A model generated the notes under the pieces. It saw only the letters and a list, made by a program, of their open reading frames with translations. It made no database searches and was not told where the DNA came from. Source: Lachnospiraceae bacterium (GTDB lineage Bacteria > Bacillota > Clostridia > Lachnospirales > Lachnospiraceae). From it: 64,000 bases of DNA. Below, one piece after another: positions 15,544 through 25,065 of the stretch; the stretch's first letter is position 1, and the number at the start of each line of letters is the position of its first letter. The stretch covers positions 18,576 through 82,575 of the forward strand of contig JAAWRC010000014.1 of NCBI GenBank assembly GCA_022800815.1, given 5' to 3'. The position numbers and the translations under genes are program-made.

Positions 15544-17046
15544 GTGGAGCAGGAATATGTTCTGAAGCTGGAGGGAATACGAAAAAGCTATTATGGAGTC
15601 TATGCGCTGGAGGGCGTCGATTTTGCCGTGAAAAAAGGAAGCGTCCATGCGCTGATGGGGGAGAACGGGGCGGGAAAATCCACCCTGGTGAAAATCATTG
15701 CCGGCGTCCACGGGGCGGACGAGGGGAAGCTCTTCTTCAAGGGGGAGGAGCTGGTCCTCTCGGAGCCGGGACAAGCGTTAAAGCGGGGGATCGCCATGAT
15801 CCATCAGGAGCTGAACCCGATTCTGGACATGACCGTGGCAGAAAATCTTTATATAGGAAGGGAACCGGTCACAAAAGGTCTGAAGGTCGTGGACAGGCGG
15901 AAGATGGAGCAGGATGCGAGGGCTCTTTTGAAACGGGTTTCCCTGGACATCGACCCGAAGGCCGGCATGAGGAGCCTGTCGGTGGCCGGCTGGCAGCTGG
16001 TGGAGATCGCAAAGGCAATCGACCACAATGCGGAGTTAATCATCATGGACGAGCCCACGTCGGCCCTCTCCGAGCGGGAGATTGAGCGTCTTTTTGAGAT
16101 CATCCGCACCCTTAAGGAGCAGGGACGCACGGTGATCTATATCAGCCACAAGCTGGACGAGGTTTTCCAGATTGCGGACGAGGTCACCGTGCTCCGGGAC
16201 GGAAGCTACATCGGCACCTGGCCGATCGGGGAGCTGAACAAGGACCTCCTGATCAAGCATATGGTGGACCGGGAGCTGACGGAGATTTTTCCGGCCAGGA
16301 AGGGGAAGCCGTCGGAGCGGGTCAAGCTGTCGGTGGAGCACCTTTCCAGGGAACGGGAGTTTTCGGACGTGAGCTTTGACGTCCGGGAGGGAGAGATTTT
16401 CGGGCTGGTGGGCCTCATGGGGGCCGGCAGGACGGAAATCGCCCAGGCCGTCTTCGGCTGCACGAGGCCGGACGGCGGTCTGGTGAAGATCGACGGCAGG
16501 GAGGTTCGCATTCGGACGCCGGAGGACGCAGTCCGCCATAAAATGGGCTTTGTGACGGAGGACAGGAAATTTACCGGGCTGGTGCTCCCCATGGGGGTGA
16601 AGGAGAACGAGACCCTCGTCCATCTGGAGAAGCTCTGCCTGGGGAGGATCCTGATCAACCGGAAAAAGGAAAAAGAGAAGGCGGCCCAGTACGTGGAGAA
16701 GCTGCGGACAAAGGTGGCGGGCCTGGAGCAGCCGGTACAGAACCTAAGCGGCGGCAACCAGCAGAAGGTGGTCCTTGGGAAATGGCTCATGAACATGCCG
16801 GAAATCCTGATCCTGGACGAACCCACCAGGGGCATCGACGTGGGGGCGAAATCCGAGATCTATCAGCTGATCACGGACCTGGCCGACGAGGGAATCACCG
16901 TGCTTTTGATCTCCTCGGAGATGGAGGAGATTCTGGGGCTCTGCGACCGGATGGCCGTATTCCACGAGGGAAGAAAAAGCGGGGAGGTCACCAGGGCCGA
17001 GGCGACCCAGGAGCGGCTTCTCAAGCTGGCGACGGGCAACGCATAA
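15544..17046 (+). CDS. Sugar ABC transporter ATP-binding protein (RbsA/MglA type)
   Basis: A 500-aa double ATPase that powers a ribose/galactose-type importer. The first domain is complete (MGENGAGKST Walker A, SVAGWQLVEIAKA signature, IIMDEPTSAL Walker B). The second has the usual altered Walker A (LMGAGRTEIAQ), the LSGGNQQKV signature and ILDEPTRGIDVG. This pairing is normal for the CUT2 family. Translation appears to begin at the GTG at 15544. It is followed by the permease and binding protein, completing an importer whose substrate is probably a monosaccharide, amino sugar or cyclitol, given the preceding aminotransferases. Confidence 0.92.
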   Translation: MEQEYVLKLEGIRKSYYGVYALEGVDFAVKKGSVHALMGENGAGKSTLVKIIAGVHGADEGKLFFKGEELVLSEPGQALKRGIAMIHQELNPILDMTVAENLYIGREPVTKGLKVVDRRKMEQDARALLKRVSLDIDPKAGMRSLSVAGWQLVEIAKAIDHNAELIIMDEPTSALSEREIERLFEIIRTLKEQGRTVIYISHKLDEVFQIADEVTVLRDGSYIGTWPIGELNKDLLIKHMVDRELTEIFPARKGKPSERVKLSVEHLSREREFSDVSFDVREGEIFGLVGLMGAGRTEIAQAVFGCTRPDGGLVKIDGREVRIRTPEDAVRHKMGFVTEDRKFTGLVLPMGVKENETLVHLEKLCLGRILINRKKEKEKAAQYVEKLRTKVAGLEQPVQNLSGGNQQKVVLGKWLMNMPEILILDEPTRGIDVGAKSEIYQLITDLADEGITVLLISSEMEEILGLCDRMAVFHEGRKSGEVTRAEATQERLLKLATGNA

Positions 17047-17061
17047 GGGAGGGAAAATGAT

Positions 17062-18048
17062 ATGAGATCTGCAGATCAGAATTCGGAAGGCGGTTCCCGA
17101 AGCAAATACGGAAAAAGCCGCGCCTTTGTTTCAAAATACGGGATCGTGATAGCCTTTGTCATACTTTGCCTGATTCTGAGCATTTCCACAAAGGGAAGGT
17201 TCCTGGTGATCGACAACGTGTTGAACGTCCTCAGGCAGGTGTCCATCAACGGCGTCCTTGCCATCGGCATGACCTTCGTGATCCTGACGGGGGGGATCGA
17301 CCTCTCCGTGGGGGCGGTGGTGGCCCTGACCGGCTTTGTCTGTGCCAACGTGTACAAGGCGGGCTGGGGGCTTTTGGCGGTGTTCGTGCTGACGATCCTC
17401 TGCGGGGGGCTGATCGGGCTCGTCAACGGGTATTTTGTCGCCAACCACTCCCTGGCTCCCTTCATCGTCACCCTGGGCGTGCAGACCATGGCGAGAGGCT
17501 TTACCTACATTTATTCTGACGGCAAGCCGGTTTCCAAGTTCGAGGGGAATTTCGTGGAGATCGGGAAGAGCAGCTTTCTGGGGGTGCCGGTCTTAGTCTG
17601 GATTCTGGTGATAACCTTCCTGGTCTCCTGCTTCATCCTGTATAAGACGAAGATGGGAAGATACGTGTTCGCCGTCGGCGGGAATCTGAACGCAGCCCTT
17701 TATTCCGGGGTGAAGACGAAGCGGGTGCTGCGGTTCGCCTATGTCTACTGCGGGCTCATGAGCGGCCTTGCCGCCGTCATGCTGACATCCAGGGTCTCTG
17801 CGGCCCTGCCCCAGGCGGGGCAGGCCTATGAGTCGGACGCCATTGCGGCGGTGGTCATCGGCGGGACGAGCCTTTCCGGCGGAAAGGGGCGGCTGTGGGG
17901 AACCATCGTCGGGGTACTGCTGATCGGCGTCATCACCAACGGGCTGGACCTCTTGTCGGTGTCGTCCTACATCCAGCAGGTCGTCAAGGGGGCCATCATC
18001 ATCGGAGCCATTTTATTTGACAGGTTTACCAACCATGCAAACGGATAG
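17062..18048 (+). CDS. Sugar ABC transporter permease (RbsC type)
   Basis: A 328-aa integral membrane protein with about eight to ten membrane segments. The CUT2-family hallmarks ILTGGIDLSVGAVVAL and GGTSLSGGKGRLWGT are both visible. It lies between the ATPase and binding-protein genes, with short gaps (15 and 12 bp), and has a GGGAGGG ribosome site. It forms the channel of the importer; substrate specificity comes mainly from the binding protein. Confidence 0.93.
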   Translation: MRSADQNSEGGSRSKYGKSRAFVSKYGIVIAFVILCLILSISTKGRFLVIDNVLNVLRQVSINGVLAIGMTFVILTGGIDLSVGAVVALTGFVCANVYKAGWGLLAVFVLTILCGGLIGLVNGYFVANHSLAPFIVTLGVQTMARGFTYIYSDGKPVSKFEGNFVEIGKSSFLGVPVLVWILVITFLVSCFILYKTKMGRYVFAVGGNLNAALYSGVKTKRVLRFAYVYCGLMSGLAAVMLTSRVSAALPQAGQAYESDAIAAVVIGGTSLSGGKGRLWGTIVGVLLIGVITNGLDLLSVSSYIQQVVKGAIIIGAILFDRFTNHANG

Positions 18049-18060
18049 GAGGAGAAGTGT

Positions 18061-19116
18061 ATGAAGAAACTGAAAAAAACCGTATCGTTACTGATGTGTC
18101 TCGTTCTCTGCCTGGGGGCCCTGGCGGGCTGTTCCTCGGGTGAGAAAAAGACGGAGGAGAATACGGAGGCGAAAAAGACGGAGGCCGTCACCCAGGGAGA
18201 GTCCCTGGTGCAGGATGCGGTGGAAAATGCGGGGGAGAAGGACAAGATCGTCATCGGCGCCTCCATCTACTTTATGACGGAGTTCTGCGTGCTGATGGTG
18301 GAGGGCATGCAGGAGGAGGCGGAGAGGCAGAACGTGGAGCTGGTGGTGCTGGACGCCAAGAACGATGCGGCGCTCCAGATGAACCAGATTGAGAACCTGA
18401 TCTCCCAGAAGGTGGACAGCATCATCATTTCCCCCGTAAATTCCGATGCGGCGGAACCGGCCCTGGAGATGTGCGAGGCCGCCGGGATCCCGATCTCCGC
18501 AGTCAACATGACCATCACCACGGACCAGGAATACTACTACGTGGGTCCCAACGAGATCCAGGCCGGGGAGCTGGCGGCACAGTGGTGCATCGACCACGTG
18601 GGCGAGGATGCGAAGGTGTGCATCATCCAGGGCCCCATCGGCTGTTCGGCCCAGATCTTCCGGGACGAGGGGATCTTCAACGTGCTGGACGAGCACCCGG
18701 GGGTGGAGGTGCTTGCCATCAAGCCGGGAGACTGGAACCGGAACACGGCGGTCACCCTGACGGAGAACTGGCTGACCACCTACGGGGACGACATCGACGC
18801 CATCATTTCCCATGACGACGACATGGGTCTCGGGGTCGTGCAGGCGCTGCAGTCCGCGAACAAGCTGGACGACGTCAAGGTCATAGCCTGTGCCGACGCC
18901 ATCGAGGAAGCCTGTGAGTCGGTGAAGGCGGAGGAGATGGCGGTGACGTTTTTCCAGGACGTGTTCCTGGAGGGGGAATTGTCCCTGGAGATGGCGGCGA
19001 AGCTGGCCAGGGGCGAGGAGGTGGAAGAAAAACAGGTGTTAATCGACATGATCACCACGGAAAAGGACTATGCGGCAGAACTTCTGGATAACTACTACGG
19101 TCCGAGGAAACACTAA
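18061..19116 (+). CDS. Sugar-binding lipoprotein of the ABC transporter (RbsB type)
   Basis: 351 aa. A signal peptide ends in the lipobox LAGC (Cys24), so the mature protein is tethered outside the membrane. After an acidic, Lys/Glu-rich linker comes a periplasmic-binding-protein type 1 domain: IGASIYFMTEFCVLMVEGM, SQKVDSIIISPVNSDAAEP, ISAVNMTI and CADAIEEACESVK. It captures the substrate for the permease at 17062. Its ligand is unknown; the two aminotransferase genes upstream point to an amino sugar, keto sugar or cyclitol. A two-component system follows after about 25 bp. Confidence 0.92.
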   Translation: MKKLKKTVSLLMCLVLCLGALAGCSSGEKKTEENTEAKKTEAVTQGESLVQDAVENAGEKDKIVIGASIYFMTEFCVLMVEGMQEEAERQNVELVVLDAKNDAALQMNQIENLISQKVDSIIISPVNSDAAEPALEMCEAAGIPISAVNMTITTDQEYYYVGPNEIQAGELAAQWCIDHVGEDAKVCIIQGPIGCSAQIFRDEGIFNVLDEHPGVEVLAIKPGDWNRNTAVTLTENWLTTYGDDIDAIISHDDDMGLGVVQALQSANKLDDVKVIACADAIEEACESVKAEEMAVTFFQDVFLEGELSLEMAAKLARGEEVEEKQVLIDMITTEKDYAAELLDNYYGPRKH

Positions 19117-19141
19117 AAAGAATCCGGAAAGGAGGCTTTTT

Positions 19142-19930
19142 ATGTTCAAAGTGCTGATTGCCGATGATGAGCCGGACGTGTGCCGGCTCATCGGGCATCT
19201 GATTGAATGGGATTTGAACGGGCTCGTCTCTGCGGGAACCGCAGAGAACGGCAGCGTGTGTTTGAAGAGAATCCGGGAGGAACGTCCGGACATCGTGATC
19301 ACGGATATCCGTATGCCGGGGATGGACGGCCTGGAGCTGATCAGGCAGGTAAAGGAGGAAGGCTTTACCTGCCGTTTTGTGATTATCAGCGGGTATCAGC
19401 AGTTCGAATATGCCAGGAGGGCGCTCCGCTATGACGTGGAGGATTATCTGCTAAAACCCGTGGGAAAGAGGGAGCTGAACGATTGCCTGAAACGCATCGT
19501 GGAAAGGCTTGGGGCGGAGGATGCGGAGACCGAGGCGGCCGCCAGGGAGCGGGGCGGCTGGAAGGAGGGGGCGGAGGCGTCCGGATATGCGGTGGGAGAG
19601 CCGGGAAGGGAGAGCCGTCCGGTCCGGCTGGCGAAGCAGTATATCGGCAGGCATTACATGGAACAGATCCGTCTTTCGGAGATTTCGGAGATGGTGTACA
19701 TGAATCCGTCGTATTTCAGCACCGTGTTCAAAAAGGAAACCGGGATCTCGTTCAGCGATTATGTCATAGAGCAGAGGATCGAGGCGGCGAAGAGGCTGCT
19801 TCGGGAGAGCGGCTGTTCCGTCAGGGAGATCGCCGAGCGGGTGGGATACACGGAGACGGCTTATTTCAGCAGGCTGTTCAAAAAGCAGGTGGGGATCAAG
19901 CCTTCCCAATACCGGAAGCTGCATTCCTAG
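19142..19930 (+). CDS. AraC-family response regulator (YesN type)
   Basis: 262 aa. The N-terminal receiver domain has the acidic pair Asp8-Asp9, the phospho-acceptor Asp55 in ITDIRMPGMDG, and Lys in LLKPVG. After a variable linker comes a C-terminal AraC-type double helix-turn-helix (RLSEISEMVYMNPSYFSTVFKKE and IAERVGYTETAYFSRLFKK). The frame extends upstream, but the ATG at 19142 has the AAAGGAGG site. It is paired with the histidine kinase at 19934 and probably controls the transport operon it belongs to. Confidence 0.9.
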   Translation: MFKVLIADDEPDVCRLIGHLIEWDLNGLVSAGTAENGSVCLKRIREERPDIVITDIRMPGMDGLELIRQVKEEGFTCRFVIISGYQQFEYARRALRYDVEDYLLKPVGKRELNDCLKRIVERLGAEDAETEAAARERGGWKEGAEASGYAVGEPGRESRPVRLAKQYIGRHYMEQIRLSEISEMVYMNPSYFSTVFKKETGISFSDYVIEQRIEAAKRLLRESGCSVREIAERVGYTETAYFSRLFKKQVGIKPSQYRKLHS

Positions 19931-19933
19931 AGG

Positions 19934-20980
19934 ATGGAAGACAAGATGGGACGAAAACGCCGTAATTTTATGGAAGCGGAAAAATTGTACTGCAGATATC
20001 TTTTGTACGGGGCCCTGATGACGGGGGTCTGCGTGGTTCTGGAGGTCATCATGATGCGGGGAGCCGACTACGGATATCGGACGGTGCTTGTCACCATGGT
20101 CCTGGCCTCGGTTTTCATTTTTGCCGGTTTTATCCTGTTTGGTTATCGGCATGTCTATCGGGTCCGCACGCAGGTCGAATATACGCTGCGGGATGCGGCG
20201 GACATCACGGAGGGAATCGAGGGGGAGGACAGCGTGGAGCGGCTCTGCCGGGCACTGATTCGGATGAACGGCCTGGCGGGAAAGAAAAAGGCGCAGGAAA
20301 TCCTGATCAAACAGGCGGAGTTCAGTGCGCTGCAGAATCAGATTAACCCGCACTTCCTCTACAATACGCTGGAGTGCATCCGGGGGAAGGCGTATGCGGA
20401 GGGGGTGGAACAGATTGCCAGTATGACGGAGGCCCTCTCCGCCTTTTTCCGGTACAGCATCAACATACAGGAGAACCTGGTCACGCTGGGGAGAGAGCTG
20501 GAGAACACGAAAAACTATTTTCTGATCCAGAAATACCGGTTTGGAAACCGGTTCAGCCTGGAGATCCGGTTCGAGGACGCAGGGTGCCTGGAGAAATACC
20601 TGATCCCGAAAATGACGTTGCAGCCCATCGTGGAAAACGCAATCTTTCATGGATTGGAGAAAAGCGTCTCGGAGGGCGTCATCCTGGTGGAGGTGGTGGA
20701 GACGGACCGGAGACTTCTCATCTCCGTGCAGGATAACGGGGTCGGAATGTCCCAGGAGACGCTGAAACGGGTCCGGGAATCCCTGAGCGGCGGCAGGCCC
20801 GGGGAGGGGGAAGGGGAGCATACGGGAATCGCCCTGTCCAACATCAATGAACGGATCCGGATGCATTTTGGCAGCAGGTACAGCCTTTCCGTGAACAGCG
20901 AGGAGGGGGTCGGGACGGAGGTGGTCCTGACGCTCCCCAAAATGGAGAGACAGAGGGAAAAGAAAGAGGAGGGGCCATGA
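19934..20980 (+). CDS. Sensor histidine kinase (LytS/YesM type)
   Basis: 348 aa. Two membrane segments (about residues 22-41 and 50-70) with almost no external loop are followed by a coiled region and a His_kinase domain: ALQNQINPHFLYNTLECIRG with His140. An ATPase domain follows, with QPIVENAIFHGL, QDNGVGM and GTEVVLTL. The absence of an external sensor domain suggests it senses through a partner, possibly the binding protein at 18061 or the ABC-like protein encoded next. The start may be 19934, 19946 or 19970; none has an ideal ribosome site. Its stop overlaps the next ATG by 4 bp (ATGA). Confidence 0.88.
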   Translation: MEDKMGRKRRNFMEAEKLYCRYLLYGALMTGVCVVLEVIMMRGADYGYRTVLVTMVLASVFIFAGFILFGYRHVYRVRTQVEYTLRDAADITEGIEGEDSVERLCRALIRMNGLAGKKKAQEILIKQAEFSALQNQINPHFLYNTLECIRGKAYAEGVEQIASMTEALSAFFRYSINIQENLVTLGRELENTKNYFLIQKYRFGNRFSLEIRFEDAGCLEKYLIPKMTLQPIVENAIFHGLEKSVSEGVILVEVVETDRRLLISVQDNGVGMSQETLKRVRESLSGGRPGEGEGEHTGIALSNINERIRMHFGSRYSLSVNSEEGVGTEVVLTLPKMERQREKKEEGP

Positions 20981-22443
20981 AGCAGGAGCTTTTACGGATG
21001 GAACACGTCACCAGGGTCCAGTCGGGAATCCGTATCCTGGATGACTTGTCCCTTCACATGTTCTGCGGGGAGATTTTGGGCCTTTTGGGGCAGACGGCTT
21101 CCGGGAAGACCCTGATCTCCCATATTCTGGCGGGGCGGGAACAGGAGTTTTCGGGGGAGATCTATTACCACGGGATGCTGTCGGAGGATTTCTCCGGACC
21201 GCTCTGCCGGAAAGGCATATTCTGCATTCTTTCCGTGGACGGCCTGATCCCGGATCTTTCCGTGGCGGAAAATATTTTCGTCATGCGGGCGTCCGGACGG
21301 ATGTTTTCTTACATTCCTTCCAGAAAGATCAACCAGGGGGCGCAGGAGGCGCTTGATCGGCTGCAGGCGGGATATATCAATCCGAAGTGGAAGGCCAAAC
21401 GACTTTCCCGGTATGAACAGTGCGTGATTCAGCTGGCAAGGGCTCTTGTGGCGGAAGCGGACCTGATCGTTATGGACACAATCTTTGAGATGCTTTCCAG
21501 GGAGGAACAGATCCGGCTGGAGAAGACCGTCCGGCTGCTGGCGGACATGGGAATCGGTTTTTTGCTGACCAGCCGTCTGGCGGAATGCCTGACCCCGGTT
21601 GCGGACCGGATCAGCGTGATCCGGGAGGGGAGAAACATCCGGACCTTCGCCAGACGGGATTGTTCGCCGGAAAAACTGGTCCGGGCCATGTCGGGGGTCT
21701 ATTATAACAGGAAGGCGCAGACCGGGGGCAGGAGGGGGCGGGACGAGACGGTCCTTGAGCTGGACCGGATTTTCCTGGAGGGCCTGGAGGGATTTTCCCT
21801 GGAACTGAAAAAGGGGGAGGCCGTGGGGCTGTGGGAGCCCCGGAACCGGAAGAACACGGCGCTCTGCACCATGCTTTTGGGAGAGCGGAGGGGACGGGGC
21901 GGGATTCTGCTTTCCGGCGTACCCTTCGTGCCGAGGGACATTCCCCATGCGGTGGGGAGGGGGATCGGCGCCATCCGGGGCGACCCGCTGAAAACGGGGC
22001 TGGTCCCTTTCATGAACGGGGCGGACAACCTTCTTTTCCCGGCGGGAAACAAGCTTTCCGGGATTTTGGCGGGGAGGGGGCTTTACCGGTACCTGTACCA
22101 GAAGTGTCGGCGAATACAGAGGGAAGGCACGGTGAAATGTAAGGTGGAGGAGCTGGACGCCTACGAGCAGTACCGAATCCTCATGGAAAAATGGCTGCTG
22201 GCACAGCCGGCGGTGTTTTTGTGCATTGATCCCTGCACGACCAGCGACATCGTGGCGAATCACATCGTCTATGGATACATGGAGCAGATGATGAAAAAGG
22301 GGACGGGGATCCTGATCGCCTCCTCCAATCTGAGCTACATGACGGCGGTGTGCAGCCGGATCTTCCTGTTTGGGAACGGGGGTTCCTGGCAGGAGGTTCC
22401 GTGGGAAGCCTTTGACTCCATCGACATCGAACGGTTTTTGTAG
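20977..22443 (+). CDS. Degenerate double ABC ATPase of the sugar-importer type
   Basis: 488 aa with the two-domain layout of RbsA/MglA, but key residues are lost. The first domain keeps a Walker A (GQTASGKT). Its signature reads RLSRYEQCV instead of LSGGQ, and Walker B reads LIVMDTIFEM, without the catalytic Glu. The second domain has no usable Walker A (EPRNRKNTA), no signature, and FLCIDPCTTSDIV in place of Walker B. It is coupled to the kinase gene by an ATGA overlap, not to a permease. It may therefore serve as a regulatory or sensing partner of the kinase rather than as a transport motor; this is inference. Confidence 0.75.
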   Translation: MKQELLRMEHVTRVQSGIRILDDLSLHMFCGEILGLLGQTASGKTLISHILAGREQEFSGEIYYHGMLSEDFSGPLCRKGIFCILSVDGLIPDLSVAENIFVMRASGRMFSYIPSRKINQGAQEALDRLQAGYINPKWKAKRLSRYEQCVIQLARALVAEADLIVMDTIFEMLSREEQIRLEKTVRLLADMGIGFLLTSRLAECLTPVADRISVIREGRNIRTFARRDCSPEKLVRAMSGVYYNRKAQTGGRRGRDETVLELDRIFLEGLEGFSLELKKGEAVGLWEPRNRKNTALCTMLLGERRGRGGILLSGVPFVPRDIPHAVGRGIGAIRGDPLKTGLVPFMNGADNLLFPAGNKLSGILAGRGLYRYLYQKCRRIQREGTVKCKVEELDAYEQYRILMEKWLLAQPAVFLCIDPCTTSDIVANHIVYGYMEQMMKKGTGILIASSNLSYMTAVCSRIFLFGNGGSWQEVPWEAFDSIDIERFL

Positions 22444-22559
22444 TCTTCTTTTTCTCCACCGGAAATTTTGTGCTTGTAAGCCGCCTGTTTCTGTAGTACA
22501 GTTGAGGTGTTATTCTTGTGAGTGTTTTTATGGAATGAAATTGGCGGAGGGGAAAGGCA

Positions 22560-23966
22560 ATGAGGAAGAAAGCGTTGAGGATGGCGGGCCTTATGGTGAT
22601 GGCGCTTCTTGTGGGATGCGGAGAGAAGAAGACGGCGGCGACCATGCACCTGGTGCAGACCAAGGGGACGGTAGGCGTGCAGGACGAGAAGGAGAAGGCG
22701 GTTTCCCCGGTGGATAACCTGGGGCTTTACAGCGGCTATCAGGTGGGGACCGATGCGGAGAGCTACGCCTGGATCGACCTGGACCGGGCGAGGCTTGCCA
22801 AGATGGACCAGCGCAGCGGGATCGGAATCCGAAAGAGTGGGAGCAGAGAGGAGCTGGAGATCAGCGTGCAGTACGGCGGCCTGTTTTTCAACGTGACGGA
22901 ACCGCTTTCGGAGGATGAGTCCATGGAGATCCAGACCTCCACGATGATCGCCGGAATCCGGGGCACCTGCGGCTGGACGGAGCGAGGGACGGATTACTCC
23001 CGGCTGGGTCTTCTGGAAGGGTCGGTGGAATGCCGGACTTTGGATGGGGACAACGTGACAATCGAAGCCGGACAGATGGCGGTGCTTGCGGACGGGGAGA
23101 CGCAGATCCAGGTGCTCCCCCTCTCCGGGGAGGACGTTCCCGCTTTCGTTCTGGAGGAGGTTCCGGAGCTGGCGGCCGGTCTGCCCTCCGGCACGGACAA
23201 GGGGCCCGGCCCGGAGACGGCAGATGCGGGAGAGGATGCGCAGGGAAATGAGTCCGTGCGGTATTATGACCCGGAAGCGGGGCTGGGGATGCCGGAAGTT
23301 CCGCAGGACGGGATCGAGAGGAGGATTCTGGAGGTAGGGGACGGGGCGGAGCTCAAAGAGTTGGCCATGAATGAGGACCTTTCCAATACGGAAATCCACC
23401 TGGGGGACGGGACCTACGAAGTGCAGTATCTGGGTTTTCAAGGATTTGAAAATCTTTCTATAATCGGAACGGGAAAGACCAGGCTGGTGGCCACGGGGGG
23501 AGACGAGCTGATCCTTTCAGCATATAACTGCAAAAATCTTCTGCTGTACGGTTTGGTCATGGGCCACGAGCTTCCCCCGGAGATATCGGAATGCACGGCC
23601 GGAGTGGTTCTCTTCCATGACTGCGAGGACGTGAAGCTGGGTGGATGTGACATTTACGGATGCGGCTTCACCGGGCTTTCCGGCAGTGACAGCAGCATCA
23701 CGGCGTTAAGGACCGTGATTCGGGACTGCAGCGGCGAGGCGCTGTACTGGCTGGGAGGCGAGGGGGAGATTCGGTTCGTGGAGTGCGCATTTGTCGGAAA
23801 CGGCGAGTCTCCCCTGTTCGGAGGGACTGCGGGCAGCACGGCGTTTACGCTGGAAAACTGTATTATGCAGGAAAATAAAAGCAGTGCAAAGTACAGGTTT
23901 TATGACAGGACGGATGCTCCGTGGGAGGAAAATGGCACGCAGGAGAGCGGAAACGGATGGCAGTGA
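22560..23966 (+). CDS. FecR-domain lipoprotein with right-handed beta-helix region
   Basis: 468 aa. A signal peptide ends at lipobox LLVGC (Cys20). Residues about 26-190 form a FecR-like domain (MHLVQTKGTVGVQDEKE, a YSGYQVGTDAESYAWIDLD strand, IAGIRGTCGW and a VEAGQMAVL-like strand). A Pro/Gly/Glu linker follows. Residues about 270-450 resemble a right-handed parallel beta-helix, with repeated short hydrophobic/Asn/Cys turns (NLSIIGTGKTRLVATGG, CKNLLLYGLVMG, CEDVKLGGCDIYGCGFTGLSG). Such proteins bind or cleave polysaccharide outside the cell. It shares its N-terminal part with the frameshifted lipoprotein at 12183-12660. Confidence 0.75.
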   Translation: MRKKALRMAGLMVMALLVGCGEKKTAATMHLVQTKGTVGVQDEKEKAVSPVDNLGLYSGYQVGTDAESYAWIDLDRARLAKMDQRSGIGIRKSGSREELEISVQYGGLFFNVTEPLSEDESMEIQTSTMIAGIRGTCGWTERGTDYSRLGLLEGSVECRTLDGDNVTIEAGQMAVLADGETQIQVLPLSGEDVPAFVLEEVPELAAGLPSGTDKGPGPETADAGEDAQGNESVRYYDPEAGLGMPEVPQDGIERRILEVGDGAELKELAMNEDLSNTEIHLGDGTYEVQYLGFQGFENLSIIGTGKTRLVATGGDELILSAYNCKNLLLYGLVMGHELPPEISECTAGVVLFHDCEDVKLGGCDIYGCGFTGLSGSDSSITALRTVIRDCSGEALYWLGGEGEIRFVECAFVGNGESPLFGGTAGSTAFTLENCIMQENKSSAKYRFYDRTDAPWEENGTQESGNGWQ

Positions 23967-23978
23967 TTAAGATAGGAA

Positions 23979-24007
23979 TTGCAGGAAGAAACGAGGCGTG
24001 TTATACT
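23979..24007 (+). promoter_or_regulatory. Promoter for the PfkB kinase gene
   Basis: TTGCAG at 23979-23984, 17 bp, TATACT at 24002-24007; the ATG lies 57 bp downstream with an AGGAGGG site. Confidence 0.6.
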
Positions 24008-24063
24008 GATAGACAAGGTGCGGCGGGAAAGCCGTAAAAATAACGGAAGCAGGAGGGAATGTC

Positions 24064-25032
24064 ATGAAAAGACTGATTTCCATTGGGGAGGCATTGATCG
24101 ATTTCGTGCCCCATCAGATCGGATGCGAGTTGAAAGAGGTTAAGGATTTCAAGGGCGTGGTGGGAGGGGCACCGGCCAACGTGGGAGGCGCCTACATCAA
24201 GCTTGGCGGCCCGGCGGCCATGGTCACCCAGTTGGGGAATGACGCCTTTGGCGACCGGATCGTGGACGAGTTCGTGGGCCACGGCATCGACGTGAGCCAT
24301 GTGCTGCGTACCGACGAGGCCAACACCTGCCTGGCCTTCGTATCACTGAAAGAAGACGGAAACCGGGACTTCTCCTTCTACCGGAAGCCCAGTGCCGACA
24401 TGCTCATGAGCGCCGACGTGGTGGAGAAGGCGTGGTTCGAGGACGCTTACGCCCTTCATTTCTGCTCGCTGTGCCTGGGGGATTTTCCGATGAAGGAGGC
24501 CCACAGAAAGGCCATCACCTATGCGCTGGAGTGCGGCGACATGATCAGCTTTGATCCCAACATCCGTCTGCCGCTGTGGAAGGATTACAATGAGCTTCGA
24601 AAAGCGATTTTGGAATTCATTCCTTACGCCCACGTGTTGAAAATCTCCGACGAGGAGCTGGAATTCATCACCGGGAAGACGAAGGTGGAGGATGCGAAGG
24701 ACGTTTTGTTCCAGGGGAACGTGCGGCTGGTGATTTACACCAAGGGGGCCGACGGGGCGGAAGCCTACACGAAGACGGCCTCGGCCGAGGCACCCTCCAG
24801 GAAGGTGAAGGCTATTGACACCACGGGAGCGGGCGACGCCTTCATTGGTTCCTTCCTCTATCAGCTTTCAGCCGACGGCGTGACGGTGGACACCCTTAAG
24901 GACCTGACGGCGGAGCGGCTGGAAAAGTACCTGCTGTTCTCCAACCGTTACTGCGAATACAGTGTTCTCGGAAACGGCGCCATCGCCTCCTATGCGACGG
25001 CCGCCCAGTTTGAAGAGTATCTGAAAAAGTAA
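24064..25032 (+). CDS. PfkB-family carbohydrate kinase (fructokinase-like)
   Basis: A 322-aa cytoplasmic sugar kinase. The N-terminal GEALIDFVP and GGAPANVGGAYIKLGG motifs and the C-terminal DTTGAGDAFIGSFLYQL (catalytic Asp and anion hole) are both intact. FSFYRKPSADMLM is typical of bacterial fructokinases. Substrate preference is not certain: fructose, or a related ketose delivered by the importer upstream. It has its own promoter and is separated by 97 bp from the FecR gene. holA follows 33 bp downstream. Confidence 0.88.
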   Translation: MKRLISIGEALIDFVPHQIGCELKEVKDFKGVVGGAPANVGGAYIKLGGPAAMVTQLGNDAFGDRIVDEFVGHGIDVSHVLRTDEANTCLAFVSLKEDGNRDFSFYRKPSADMLMSADVVEKAWFEDAYALHFCSLCLGDFPMKEAHRKAITYALECGDMISFDPNIRLPLWKDYNELRKAILEFIPYAHVLKISDEELEFITGKTKVEDAKDVLFQGNVRLVIYTKGADGAEAYTKTASAEAPSRKVKAIDTTGAGDAFIGSFLYQLSADGVTVDTLKDLTAERLEKYLLFSNRYCEYSVLGNGAIASYATAAQFEEYLKK

Positions 25033-25065
25033 GCGGCCCGGACCAGGGGCCGCCGGACAGGGAGC

